Shown piece after piece: positions 1-7,198 of a stretch of 64,000 nt of DNA. Below the pieces are notes generated by a model that saw only the letters and a program-made list of their open reading frames with translations, did not search any database and was not told where the DNA came from. The translations under genes and the position numbers were made by a program. The DNA comes from Phormidium sp. OSCR (GTDB lineage Bacteria > Cyanobacteriota > Cyanobacteriia > Cyanobacteriales > Geitlerinemataceae), in assembly GCA_001314905.1 (NCBI GenBank), contig LJZT01000011.1, forward strand, positions 1-64,000. Reading direction: 5' to 3'. Every line of letters begins with the position of its first letter. Positions within the stretch are counted from its first letter, which is position 1.

Positions 1-145
1 GACTCGGCGCTGTGGGGAGTTGTCTGAGGAGCAGCGGCAACGGGTTAAAGGACTATCAGCACCTCAGCGGCAGGCCCTGGCGGAGGCGTTGTTGGAGTTT
101 ACGGGGATGGAGGATTTTGAGGCTTGGTTGGCGGGTTTGGCTTAA
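1..145 (+). CDS. C-terminal tail of a DUF4351-containing Rpn-type nuclease (5' end outside window)
   Basis: The frame beginning at base 2 reads about 47 residues (TRRCGELSEEQ near the start, MEDFEAWLAGLA at the end) and stops at TAA 143-145. This matches the DUF4351 tail found at the C-terminus of cyanobacterial DUF2887/Rpn recombination-promoting nuclease-like proteins. The tail of the gene at 2116-2959 is nearly identical in protein and DNA, so the two are paralogous copies. Similarity continues past the stop into the non-coding DNA, which points to segmental duplication. The catalytic part lies upstream of the window, so nothing can be said about its integrity. Family assignment rests on the match to the nearby full-length copy. 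Confidence 0.75.
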   Translation, partial: TRRCGELSEEQRQRVKGLSAPQRQALAEALLEFTGMEDFEAWLAGLA

Positions 146-560
146 GGGTTGGCTGTCGATTTTTTCCCCTGTGTTATGGCTAGGGTGGGCGAGTCTGCTG
201 CGATCGCCCCCCCCAGAGATATAAAGGAACCCCGGCGCGTTCCCCCAGAGGTGTGGCGGAACCCCGGACGATCGCCCCCCCAGAGGTATAAAGGAACCCC
301 AGCGCGTTCCCAAGTTCTGCTGGGTGGGCTGGGTTGTGGGGGCTAGACACTCGGTGTTATAAGTGTTCTCCATGAGTCCGAGTTGCGACGGTATTCGACA
401 TCCCCGTTTCCCTCTCCTGTTATGGCTGTGCCATGACCGGCTCCGGCGGTGGCTCTGTCGCTTGATAGAGTGGGGGAGTCTCGCCGGTGTTGTCTCAGGG
501 GGCGGGGACGGAAAATACTCGTCGGCTGTTCATGATCGCTTGGCCGCTGCTGGTACAATG
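146..560. repeat. Mosaic of short dispersed intergenic repeats
   Basis: No credible gene is seen here. The DNA is assembled from blocks that recur elsewhere in the window. One block is the post-DUF4351 segment (GGGTTGGCTGTCGATTTTTT), also at about 2960. A second is HIP1 plus a C-run (GCGATCGCCCCCCC) followed by an AGAGGTATAAAGGAACCCC-type stretch; it recurs at about 1825 and 3055-3420. A third is a segment with GGGGGCTAGACAC and CTCCATGAGTCCGAG, also at 3450-3510. The fourth is a block around 419-482 with CCATGACCGGCTCCGG, also at about 2040 and 2990. A TACAAT hexamer at 555-560 could be a -10 element for the next gene. Confidence 0.8.
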
Positions 561-604
561 AAAATGTGAGTTCATCCCTCCAACAAATCGCCGAATCATT
601 GACC

Positions 605-880
605 ATGCTAAACATTCGTTTAACGACTCATATCGGAGAAGATGGAATCTTGAAGGTACAGATGCCTTCGGATGTCAAGAACACTGAACTCGACGTTTTG
701 GTGCTATTCCAAGCGACGACCTCTCCAGGACAAGAGCAAGTCGCTAAAGACCACAAGTGGCCGTCAGATTTCTTTGAAAAAACTTGGGGAAGCTGTGCGG
801 ATGCTCCCATTATCATTGATGAAGAAGGCGTTTCTACGGAATTAGATGATCCGCCAGAAGACTTGTTCGCCGGGCTTTGA
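605..880 (+). CDS. Orphan antitoxin-like protein (cyanobacterial small protein with N-terminal beta-strand domain)
   Basis: This is a protein of about 91 residues from ATG 605; a GTG at 566 would add 13 residues. The N-terminus (LTTHIGEDGILKVQMP) resembles small cyanobacterial proteins that pair with PIN toxins and resemble AbrB-like antitoxins. The C-terminal half has WPSDFFEKTWGS and an acidic end, as in that family. I chose ATG 605 because the family signature begins there. No toxin gene directly follows: the next 200 bases hold only repeat sequence before a different TA pair at 1081. The gene may be a solitary antitoxin whose partner was lost, or a free-standing regulator. Function is inferred from sequence style only. 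Confidence 0.6.
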   Translation: MLNIRLTTHIGEDGILKVQMPSDVKNTELDVLVLFQATTSPGQEQVAKDHKWPSDFFEKTWGSCADAPIIIDEEGVSTELDDPPEDLFAGL

Positions 881-1080
881 TCCAAAACAGTCCCTCCTGC
901 TGATTGAGTGGGGGGAGTCGGTTGCGATCGCCCCCCAGGGGTACCGTTGAGTCTTTCTGAGAGGGGATGGATTTGGAGAGGGACGTTGAACGTGAGGATT
1001 ACGATAGCCAGTGACCTCAGCGGTTAAGGCTAAGGATGTTAGTTGCATTTGAGGACTAGGTTCAACAGGAAAATCTAATC

Positions 1081-1314
1081 ATGAATCAGCGTACGTTACA
1101 GCTCAATTTGCCTAATACAATTGAACAAAGTGATGAAGAATTGCGGTTATTGATAGCAGCTAAACTGTATGAAAATGGAACATTGACGTCAGGGCAAGCC
1201 GCTGATTTGGCGAATTTAAGCAAAAGAGACTTTATTGGACGTATTGGTGATTATAATGTGTCGTTGTTTAGCACGTTAGTTGAGGATTTAGAATCGGATA
1301 TCGCCAATGCCTAA
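1081..1314 (+). CDS. UPF0175 family antitoxin
   Basis: This 77-residue protein begins NQRTLQLNLPNTI, then EELRLLIAAKLYENGTLTSGQAADLANLSKRDF. That is the typical layout of UPF0175: a short strand followed by a helix-turn-helix-like segment with a G-x-A-A motif. UPF0175 proteins in cyanobacteria are commonly encoded just upstream of a DUF3368 PIN-like gene and act as the presumed antitoxin. The downstream gene starts before this one ends (8-base overlap), so the two are translationally coupled. HTH-containing antitoxins usually repress their own operon; that is family knowledge and not shown here. Confidence 0.88.
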   Translation: MNQRTLQLNLPNTIEQSDEELRLLIAAKLYENGTLTSGQAADLANLSKRDFIGRIGDYNVSLFSTLVEDLESDIANA

Positions 1315-1765
1315 TGTTGTTATTTCTGATGCGAGTTGCTTGATCGTACTCAGTAAAATTGGGGAATTAGAGCTGCTGTATCTGCTTTATGGTCAGGTTT
1401 ATATCACTCCTGAGATAGCAAGGGAATTTGGAGAAGATTATCCTAGTTGGATTATTGTTGAGACGGTTCAAGATAAAGCTTGTCAAAAAAGTCTTGAAAC
1501 AAGATTAGACGTTGGAGAAGCCTCGGCAATTGCTTTGGCGATAGAAAAGACAGATTCGCTGGTTATTTTAGATGATTTAAAGGCCAGAAAATTTGCAAGA
1601 AAACTTGATTTAGCTTTAACAGGAACTCTGGGAGTGGTTAGTAAAGCGAAAGAGCGGGGATATTGCGATAAAATTAAACCAATTATTGAAAAAATTGGAC
1701 AAAGCAATTTTCGGATTTCTCAGCAGGTTATCAATAATTTATTGTCGAGATATGGAGAGGATTAA
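1307..1765 (+). CDS. DUF3368 PIN-like toxin (putative ribonuclease)
   Basis: This 152-residue protein opens with VVISDASCLIVLSKI, carrying the first PIN-domain acidic residue. It continues with VYITPEIAREFG, then LDVGEASAIALA and LVILDDLKARKFA, which give the remaining acidic metal-binding positions. This order is characteristic of DUF3368, a PIN-fold family thought to be the RNA-cleaving toxin partner of UPF0175. The start overlaps the end of the antitoxin gene by 8 bases. Length is normal and the gene looks intact. The RNA target cannot be told from sequence. Repeat-rich DNA follows directly after the stop. Confidence 0.88.
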   Translation: MPNVVISDASCLIVLSKIGELELLYLLYGQVYITPEIAREFGEDYPSWIIVETVQDKACQKSLETRLDVGEASAIALAIEKTDSLVILDDLKARKFARKLDLALTGTLGVVSKAKERGYCDKIKPIIEKIGQSNFRISQQVINNLLSRYGED

Positions 1766-1794
1766 GCTCGATTCCTGTCTTTTGTCTTTAGACC

Positions 1795-2115
1795 GGGGTG
1801 AGCTAGGGTGGGCGAGTCTGCTGCGATCGCCCCCCCAGAGGTATAAAGCAACCCCAGCGCGTTCCCACAGGGGTCTGGGCAGGCACAAGGCACTGCCCCT
1901 AAGCCTTGGTATTGGTGCGGAACCCCGGACGATCGCCCCCGCTGAGGTATAAAGGAACCCCGGCGCCTTCCCAAGTTCCACTGGGTTGGCTGGATCGCCT
2001 CTAGTGTCCCTCGTCCTTCCCCTCCTGTCCCCCTCGTGTCTTGGCTCTGCCATGACCGGCTCCGGGGGTGGCTCTGCCGCCTGATAGAGTGGGGGGAGTC
2101 TGCTGTGATTGAGTG
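1795..2115. repeat. Dispersed repeat mosaic between the TA pair and the DUF2887 gene
   Basis: No gene is seen in this stretch. It contains two HIP1/C-run units (about 1823 and 1930) followed by AGGTATAAAG and AACCCC. Between them lies a CACAGGGGTCTGGGCAGGC segment that recurs at about 3100 and 3250. The block at about 2040-2100 (CCATGACCGGCTCCGG, GATAGAGTGGGG) is another copy of the element at 419-482. Bases 1994-2017 are identical to 4156-4179, which spans the stop codon of the Uma2 gene. Peptides read from the minus strand here are translations of the repeat. Confidence 0.8.
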
Positions 2116-2959
2116 ATGAAAACCGATAAACTTTTTTACCGCATTTTCCTGTTGGAACCGAACTTGGTGGCGGAGTTAATACCGGGCCTGCCTCCCGACT
2201 GTCGCTTCGATTATGTTGCCCCAGTCCTGAAGGAACGGGAACGACGCTTGGATGGGGTGTTGCTGCCGTTGGGGGATGACCCGAGTTTACCTCTGGTGTT
2301 TCTGGAGGCGCAGATGCAAGGTGACCCTGGTTTTTATCGCCGTTTTTTTGCTCAGGTGTTTCTCTATCTGGAACAGTATCAGGTGATACGGCCTTGGCGA
2401 GGTCTGTTGTTGTTCCCTAGGCGAACCTTGAATTTTGGGGAGGAAGACCCCTATCAAGGGGTGTTGGCGACGCAGGTGGAACGGTTTTATCTGGAAGATT
2501 TGATTCCCTTGCAGGAGTTGACGCCGAATTTGGCTCTGTTGCGATTGTTGGTGTTGTCGGACGAGGAGGCGCCGGAAAATGCTCGTCGGCTGTTGGCGCA
2601 GGGGGGGACGGAACGGGAGTTTGAGCGGCGGCTGGATTTGGTCGAGAGTATAATGGTCAGCAGGTTCCCTAATTTGAGTTTGGAGGCAATCCGGGAGATG
2701 TTGGATATTACTCAGGTGCGTGTTCAGGATACGCAGTTTTATAAGGACGTGTTCGAGAAGGGACAGGAGCAGGGTTTGGAGCAGGGGAGAGTCTGACCTG
2801 TTGCTGCGTCAGTTGACTCGGCGCTGTGGGGAGTTGTCTGAGGAGCAGTGGCAACGGGTTAAGGACTTGTCGGCGTCGCAGCGGCAGGCCCTGGCGGAGG
2901 CGTTGTTGGAGTTCACGGGGATGGAGGATTTTGAGGCTTGGTTGGCGGGTCTGGCTTAA
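2116..2959 (+). pseudogene. DUF2887-DUF4351 Rpn-family nuclease-like gene, frameshifted
   Basis: The first frame (ATG 2116; a GTG lies directly before it) encodes MKTDKLFYRIFLLEPNLVAEL and a DUF2887 domain of about 210 residues, with conserved FDYVAPVLKERERRLDGVLLP and LVFLEAQMQ. The D and E-x-Q belong to the PD-(D/E)XK-like core expected of Rpn recombination-promoting nuclease/transposase-like proteins. After GQEQGLEQG the frame hits a stop at 2794-2796. The DUF4351 tail (LLLRQLTRRCGEL through FEAWLAGLA) continues one frame over to TAA 2957-2959. A +1 shift, or one inserted base near 2775-2795, restores a normal full-length protein. The nuclease part may still be made alone, so inactivation is not certain. 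The tail has a near-identical copy at 1-145. Confidence 0.8.
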
Positions 2960-3513
2960 GGGTTGGCTGTCGATTTTTTCCCCTGTGTTATGGCTGTGGT
3001 ATGACACGCTCCGGGGGCGACTCTGCTGTCTGAATAGGGTGGGGGAGTCTGCTGTGATCGCCCCCCCAGAGAGATAAAGGAACCCCGACGCGTTCCCACA
3101 GGGGTCTGGGCAGGCACAAGGCACTGCCCCTACGAATTACGAATCGGTATGGGAATCGGGTAGGGGCGAACCCTTGTGGTCGCCCAGGGGGGTGGAGGAA
3201 CCCCGGCGATCGCCCCCCCAGAGAGATAAAGGAACCCCAGCGCGTTCCCACAGGGGTCTGGGCAGGCACAAGGCACTGCCCCTACGCCTTGGTATTGGTA
3301 TGGAAACGTGGTCGTACCCTTGCGGTCGGTGAGCGATAGCCGAACCGTGGTCGCCCTCAGAGCTATGGCGGAACCCCGGACGATCGCCCCCCCAGAGGTA
3401 TGAAGGAACCCCGGCCCGTTCCCAAGTTCTGCTGGGTGGGCTGGGTTGTGGGGGCTAGACACCCCGTGTCACAAGTTTTCTCCATGAGTCCGAGTTGCGA
3501 CGGCTCATGAGCT
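2960..3513. repeat. Long mosaic of dispersed intergenic repeats
   Basis: No gene is supported. The block holds the post-DUF4351 segment shared with 146-185, the CCGGGGGCGACTCTG element, and at least three HIP1/C-run units with the AGAGATAAAGGAACCCC follow-up (about 3055, 3210 and 3382). There are two copies of the CACAGGGGTCTGGGCAGGC-to-ACTGCCCCTACG segment (about 3098 and 3249). A GTAGGGGCGAACCC / TGTGGTCGCCC inverted-repeat unit lies near 3160-3185, followed by the GGGGGCTAGACAC block near 3450, as at 341. Such units are common between genes in filamentous cyanobacteria. They look non-autonomous, and no transposase is nearby. Confidence 0.8.
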
Positions 3514-3596
3514 GGGGCGATCGCAGGCCGGACATTAGCCGTTCGGGCGATCGCAGGGATAGAATTAGGCATCCGGGCGATCGCAGAGATAGAAGT
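3514..3596 (+). repeat. HIP1-centred tandem repeat upstream of the Uma2 gene
   Basis: Three imperfect units of about 28-30 bases each contain GGGCGATCGCAG followed by a short variable stretch; the third unit ends just before the ATG at 3597. If translated in the Uma2 frame they read GDRRD-like repeats without a stop, so an N-terminal extension back to about 3495 is open. I do not treat it as coding, because the normal Uma2 N-terminus begins at 3597. Confidence 0.7.
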
Positions 3597-4166
3597 ATGG
3601 CAACACAAACGGCACAACAACAGCTTTATTCTGTCGAAGAATACCTCGAACTGGAAACTCGGGCCAGCGAACGTCATGAGTATAGTAATGGGGCAATTAT
3701 TCCAATGGCTGGGGGGTCTCCAAGACACAACCGAATCAAGGTCAATTTAATAGTTGCCCTTGGGGTTGCGCTCCAAGATACCCCGTATCAGGTCTTTGAT
3801 AGTGACCAGCGGCTGTGGATTCGGGAAACTCGTACGTTTACCTATGCGGATGTGGTTGTGGTTCGAGAACCGATTATTACTGCCGATCACGATACGACCG
3901 CGATTACCAATCCGAAACTGATTGTCGAAGTTCTGTCTGACTCGACTGGCAACGATGACCGCAGCCAAAAGTTTGTCACCTATCGGAGTCTGCCCAGCGT
4001 TCAAGACTATCTCCTTATTGAACAAAATAGCGTTCAAGTTGAACAGTACATGAAGCAAGGCGATCGCCACGGGTTACTGGCGATTCACGGCGATCGCCAT
4101 GCTACAATCCCTTTGGCTTCGATTCCTGTTGAGATGGCGATCGCCGACCTCTATCATCGCCTCTAG
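3597..4166 (+). CDS. Uma2 family (DUF820) restriction endonuclease-like protein
   Basis: This protein of about 189 residues has the standard Uma2 layout. The start is YSVEEYLELETRASERHEY with NGAIIPMAGGSPRHNRI. Next come the D-rich core TFTYADVVVV and LIVEVLSDSTGNDDRSQKF, then YLLIEQNSVQVEQY. The D in YADV and the E-V-L-S segment match the PD-(D/E)XK-type active-site region; the later K is in the QKF position. These genes are highly amplified in cyanobacteria and are assumed to be mobile or host-genome nucleases, with substrate unknown. I start at ATG 3597 because upstream sequence is a HIP1 repeat. The sequence across its stop codon is copied at 1994-2017. Confidence 0.88.
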   Translation: MATQTAQQQLYSVEEYLELETRASERHEYSNGAIIPMAGGSPRHNRIKVNLIVALGVALQDTPYQVFDSDQRLWIRETRTFTYADVVVVREPIITADHDTTAITNPKLIVEVLSDSTGNDDRSQKFVTYRSLPSVQDYLLIEQNSVQVEQYMKQGDRHGLLAIHGDRHATIPLASIPVEMAIADLYHRL

Positions 4167-4374
4167 TGTCCCTCGTCCTCCCCATTCGACATCCCCGTTC
4201 GGTGGAGGCGGTTGGGGCTTTGGCCCGTTGGTGGGGGGCTACGGGTTTTTCGGGGTTGGTATTGGAGGTGAAGGCACTGTTGGTGGGGGAGATGGGGCCG
4301 GTTTTGAGGCGGTGGCAGGCAGGGTTGGAGTGGTGAGAATTGCGATATTGCCTGAATGCCGCGACGCGATTACG
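4167..4374 (+). other. Intergenic DNA with a possible decayed coding remnant
   Basis: After the Uma2 stop there is a repeat junction (CATTCGACATCCCCGTT, also at about 392). It is followed by GC-rich DNA in which one frame stays open for about 45 codons (reading GALARWWGATGFSGLVLEV) before a TGA near 4335. I do not recognise it. It could be the tail of a lost gene. Confidence 0.3.
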
Positions 4375-4515
4375 CAGCAATTCTCATTTTGACCCGCATC
4401 CTGTAAAAGATGGTCGAAGATGCCCAGTCTTGAACGAAGGAATGGGGCTTTCAAGAATCACTATTGAGAATAGCCTCAATAAGCTAAGACCAAAGTTCCA
4501 TAATGAGAATTGCTG
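4375..4515. mobile_element. MITE-like element with 14-bp perfect terminal inverted repeats
   Basis: CAGCAATTCTCATT at 4375-4388 is the exact reverse complement of AATGAGAATTGCTG at 4502-4515, giving a 141-bp unit. The interior has no transposase, and a partial third copy of the arm (GAGAATTGCG) lies at about 4335. Size and structure fit a miniature inverted-repeat element or the remains of an IS. No clear target-site duplication is visible. The assignment is structural only. Confidence 0.45.
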
Positions 4516-4720
4516 GCGATTAGGATAGTTGGTTGACAGTTAAGACGAGTCGGTGATAAGATAAGCGACCGAGGACTCGTAGCCTGTCTCAGGTGCGATC
4601 AGGGGTGGAACTTTTATAGGTGTTGGAGAGCCTAAATAACCTAAGCCTGTCAGCGGGGCCGGAATTTGATAAGTTAGTAGTTTAGTAGAGCGACTACGGG
4701 AAAGGATTCTCGGTTTTGGG
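4516..4720. other. Intergenic DNA with no recognised feature
   Basis: I see no gene, RNA or clear promoter. Composition moves here from GC-rich upstream DNA to the AT-rich glycan island downstream. Confidence 0.5.
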
Positions 4721-4806
4721 GTTTTGCCCGCAGAGCGCTGGTTTTGCCCGCAGAGCGCTGTTTTACGCTGCACTCTATCTGAATTTTACGCTGCACTCTA
4801 TCTGAA
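4721..4806. repeat. Two adjacent perfect tandem duplications (20 bp x2 and 23 bp x2)
   Basis: GTTTTGCCCGCAGAGCGCTG occurs at 4721-4740 and again at 4741-4760. Immediately after, a 23-base unit (starting TTTTACGCTGCACTC, ending ATCTGAA) occurs at 4761-4783 and 4784-4806. All four copies are exact. The array ends 25 bases before the first gene of the glycan cluster, so it lies within its likely promoter/leader region. Confidence 0.95.
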
Positions 4807-4831
4807 TAAATAATCAATAGTCCAAAATATT

Positions 4832-5602
4832 ATGAACATACCTTTTTCAGAACAGGACTGGCGAGCTACTCCCCCCTCCGTACAAAACTACATTAGATGT
4901 GTGTTTCAGGAAGACCAAAAAAATAAAAACTTCAAGCGGAATTTAATTCAAAATCTTAAAAAGCGCTATTGGCCAGACTCTAATTTTGTTGGTCCTTTCG
5001 AGAAAGCTGGTCATGTAATATGTGTTTGTGAAGATCAGTGGTTGTGGGAGCATCGTAATTTTATTAGGGGTGTAGTACTAGATATGTCTACTCCTAAATA
5101 CTGGCATAGCTATGTGTACGACCTGCCTAACGTCAGTCAAGTTTTAATAAGTGATTTGGATTCAGATACAGTTGAAAAAAGTGGTATAGCTTCCAAGGTT
5201 GATGTAGTTGGTGATTTTTGTGCAACGCCGCCACCGATGCCTTATGAATCAGTCGATACAGTTCTTTGTATCAGCATCCTTGAACACTGTGAAGATCCTG
5301 TTGCGATGATCCGTAATTTGGCAAATATCTTAAGGGCGGATGGGTATTTACTTTGTGCTTGTCCATTTGCCTATATTGATGGACATATGTATCCTGATTA
5401 CTGGAGGTTTTGTCGTGATGGCTACGTTTTCATGGCTCAGAAAGCAGGACTTGAGGTAGTTGACACAGGTCAGTTTGTAGAATTAGGAAAATATGCTGCT
5501 TTTGAGTTTGGCGAGGACTATTCTGCCAATTCTTGGCACAGGGGGATTCCTTCAGGCAATTGGATGATTGCTAGGAAGGCAACTACCAGGGCTTCCTTCT
5601 AA
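4832..5602 (+). CDS. Class I SAM-dependent methyltransferase of the glycan cluster
   Basis: This is a 256-residue protein. The central part has VLISDLDSDT, then VDVVGDFCATPPPMPYESVDTVLCISILEHCEDP around residues 125-155. That gives the acidic end of motif II, the motif-III/IV region and the LEH motif typical of Methyltransf_11-type enzymes. It continues LRADGYLLCACPFAY, matching post-motif strands. No G-x-G-x-G loop is obvious at the expected first position (FIRGVVLDMS is the nearest). It opens the AT-rich part of the cluster and lies directly downstream of the tandem duplications. The substrate is probably a sugar of the surface polysaccharide, judged from context only. Confidence 0.75.
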   Translation: MNIPFSEQDWRATPPSVQNYIRCVFQEDQKNKNFKRNLIQNLKKRYWPDSNFVGPFEKAGHVICVCEDQWLWEHRNFIRGVVLDMSTPKYWHSYVYDLPNVSQVLISDLDSDTVEKSGIASKVDVVGDFCATPPPMPYESVDTVLCISILEHCEDPVAMIRNLANILRADGYLLCACPFAYIDGHMYPDYWRFCRDGYVFMAQKAGLEVVDTGQFVELGKYAAFEFGEDYSANSWHRGIPSGNWMIARKATTRASF

Positions 5603-5627
5603 AATTAGAGTATCTGCATTATCGGCA

Positions 5628-5810
5628 ATGACAACCGTTAACGAGCAAGAACGGCAGGAACAAATTAAGCGACTTTCTGGGTATGTAAATATAAACTCTA
5701 GAAATTATGTCGATATAAGGCTTGGGGCAAAGCGGATGAGCCAAGATAAAGTTCAATTTGATGCTTCATCTATGGTGATAGTCGCAGCTAAAACGTTTTC
5801 TTCCATATAG
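5628..5810 (+). CDS. Small hypothetical protein
   Basis: An open frame of 60 residues from ATG 5628 (MTTVNEQERQEQIKRLSGYV) lies between two cluster genes. I recognise no domain. It may be a remnant of a longer cluster gene, since the AT-rich composition matches its neighbours and the N-terminus reads like a charged helix. No good ribosome site is visible. Treat as uncertain. Confidence 0.25.
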   Translation: MTTVNEQERQEQIKRLSGYVNINSRNYVDIRLGAKRMSQDKVQFDASSMVIVAAKTFSSI

Positions 5811-5846
5811 TTGTCTGCTTTACATTAAATGTTCATTGGTGTTGAA

Positions 5847-6539
5847 ATGGGGAAAAAAGTTGCTATTCTTCAATCAAACTATATTCCTTGGAAAGGATAC
5901 TTCGACCTTATAGCCTCCGTAGATGAGTTTATACTCTATGACGATATGCAATATACAAGAAGAGACTGGCGAAATCGCAATAAAATCAAAACACCTCATG
6001 GACTCCAATGGCTCACCATACCGGTTAAAGTTAGAGGTAGATACTACCAGAAGATCAGGGATACTGAAATTGATGGTACATCTTGGGCAGAGTCTCACTG
6101 GAAGGCATTGTACCAAAATTATCGACGATCACCCTGCTTCTCGGAAGTTGCTGATTATTTAGAAGACTTGCTTTTAGGGACTGAGTACTCGCACTTACAT
6201 GTCATCAACAAAAAACTTATTGAGTGGATTTGTTCTTTTCTTAGTATAGAAGTTAAGATAAGTTGTTCGTGGGATTACAATCTAATTGGGGATAAAAATG
6301 AGAGGCTGGTGAACTTGTGTACACAAGCGGGTGGAACCGAATACATTTCCGGACTGGCTGCTAAGACTTACATTGACGAGTCTGTCTTTTCTAGTTATGG
6401 AATCAAATTGACCTGGTTTAACTATAACGGTTATCCTGAATACCCTCAACTATGGGGCAATTTTGTTCATGAAGTGAGCATACTTGATTTGTTGTTTAAC
6501 TGCGGCTATGATTCTAGAAGATATCTAAGATATACATAA
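5847..6539 (+). CDS. WbqC-like family protein
   Basis: This protein of about 230 residues starts KKVAILQSNYIPWKGYFDLI and continues EFILYDDMQYTRRDWRNRNKIKTPHG, the hallmark of the WbqC family. Later it has LTIPVKVRG and GTEYISG near the end. WbqC-like proteins occur in O-antigen and capsule loci. Their biochemical role is not settled; they often sit beside amino-sugar transferase and methyltransferase genes, as here. I chose ATG 5847 rather than 5829 because family members begin near KKVAILQSNY. The next gene starts 4 bases after its stop, suggesting an operon. Low GC and absence of HIP1 sites match the rest of the island. Confidence 0.88.
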   Translation: MGKKVAILQSNYIPWKGYFDLIASVDEFILYDDMQYTRRDWRNRNKIKTPHGLQWLTIPVKVRGRYYQKIRDTEIDGTSWAESHWKALYQNYRRSPCFSEVADYLEDLLLGTEYSHLHVINKKLIEWICSFLSIEVKISCSWDYNLIGDKNERLVNLCTQAGGTEYISGLAAKTYIDESVFSSYGIKLTWFNYNGYPEYPQLWGNFVHEVSILDLLFNCGYDSRRYLRYT

Positions 6540-6543
6540 AGAC

Positions 6544-7179
6544 ATGATTCAAAATCCCTCATTTAACTCAATCCAAAAGAAAGTTGCTTCCTATTATTCA
6601 GGAAAAATTGGAAAATACGGCTCTACCCCCCTTGGTGTTGACTGGAATAGTTGGGAAAGCCAGAAAACACGTTTTGACCAACTCACTCGAGTTATACAAA
6701 AGATGGATTTTTTTTCCATAAATGATTTAGGATGTGGGTATGGTGCATTTTTGGAATATTTAAAATCCAGATACCAGAGTTTTTCCTATGAAGGCTATGA
6801 TATTTCAGATTCTATGATCTCAGCAGCTCGGTCAAAATATTTTACAGAAAAAGAAAACTTTAAGAATACGTATTCACCTTCTAGGGTTGCGGACTATAGC
6901 ATAGCTAGTGGTATTTTTAGCGTCTGCCTTGATATTGATAAGGTATTATGGGAGTCGTATCTCTACGATTACTTGGACATTCTAAATTCACATAGCCGCC
7001 ATGGATTTGCGTTTAACTGCTTGACTTCTTACTCTGATCGAGAAAAGATGAAGAATTACCTGTTTTATGCTGATCCATGTAAAATCTTTTCTCATTGTAA
7101 GGAGAGGTATTCCCATGAAGTAGCTTTGCTACATGACTATGGACTGTACGAGTTTACGATTATAGTCCGAAAAAGTTAA
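6544..7179 (+). CDS. Class I SAM-dependent methyltransferase
   Basis: This 211-residue protein has a clear SAM-binding loop, INDLGCGYGAFLEYL, at about residues 59-73, then YEGYDISDSMISAAR with the motif-II acidic residue (D). The N-terminus (KKVASYYSGKIGKYGSTPLGVDWNSWESQKTRF) is shared by small methyltransferases found next to WbqC genes in O-antigen clusters. It follows the WbqC gene by 4 bases and is 19 bases from the next gene, so the three are likely cotranscribed. The acceptor could be an amino or hydroxyl group of a sugar; this cannot be resolved from sequence. Confidence 0.82.
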   Translation: MIQNPSFNSIQKKVASYYSGKIGKYGSTPLGVDWNSWESQKTRFDQLTRVIQKMDFFSINDLGCGYGAFLEYLKSRYQSFSYEGYDISDSMISAARSKYFTEKENFKNTYSPSRVADYSIASGIFSVCLDIDKVLWESYLYDYLDILNSHSRHGFAFNCLTSYSDREKMKNYLFYADPCKIFSHCKERYSHEVALLHDYGLYEFTIIVRKS

Positions 7180-7198
7180 TAATAAATGGAGCTTGAAC

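Noticed and set aside
56-373. Minus-strand open frames with GSFIPLGGRSSG-like peptides at 56-373, 1739-2053, 2988-3269, 3130-3462
   Set aside because: They are translations of the dispersed HIP1/C-run repeats, which give the same peptides wherever the repeat occurs, and have no domain.
508-528. Similarity of GGAAAATACTCGTCGGCTGTT to about 2575-2595 in the DUF2887 gene
   Set aside because: The match is about 20 bases and isolated. It could be a relic of another copy, but is too short to annotate.
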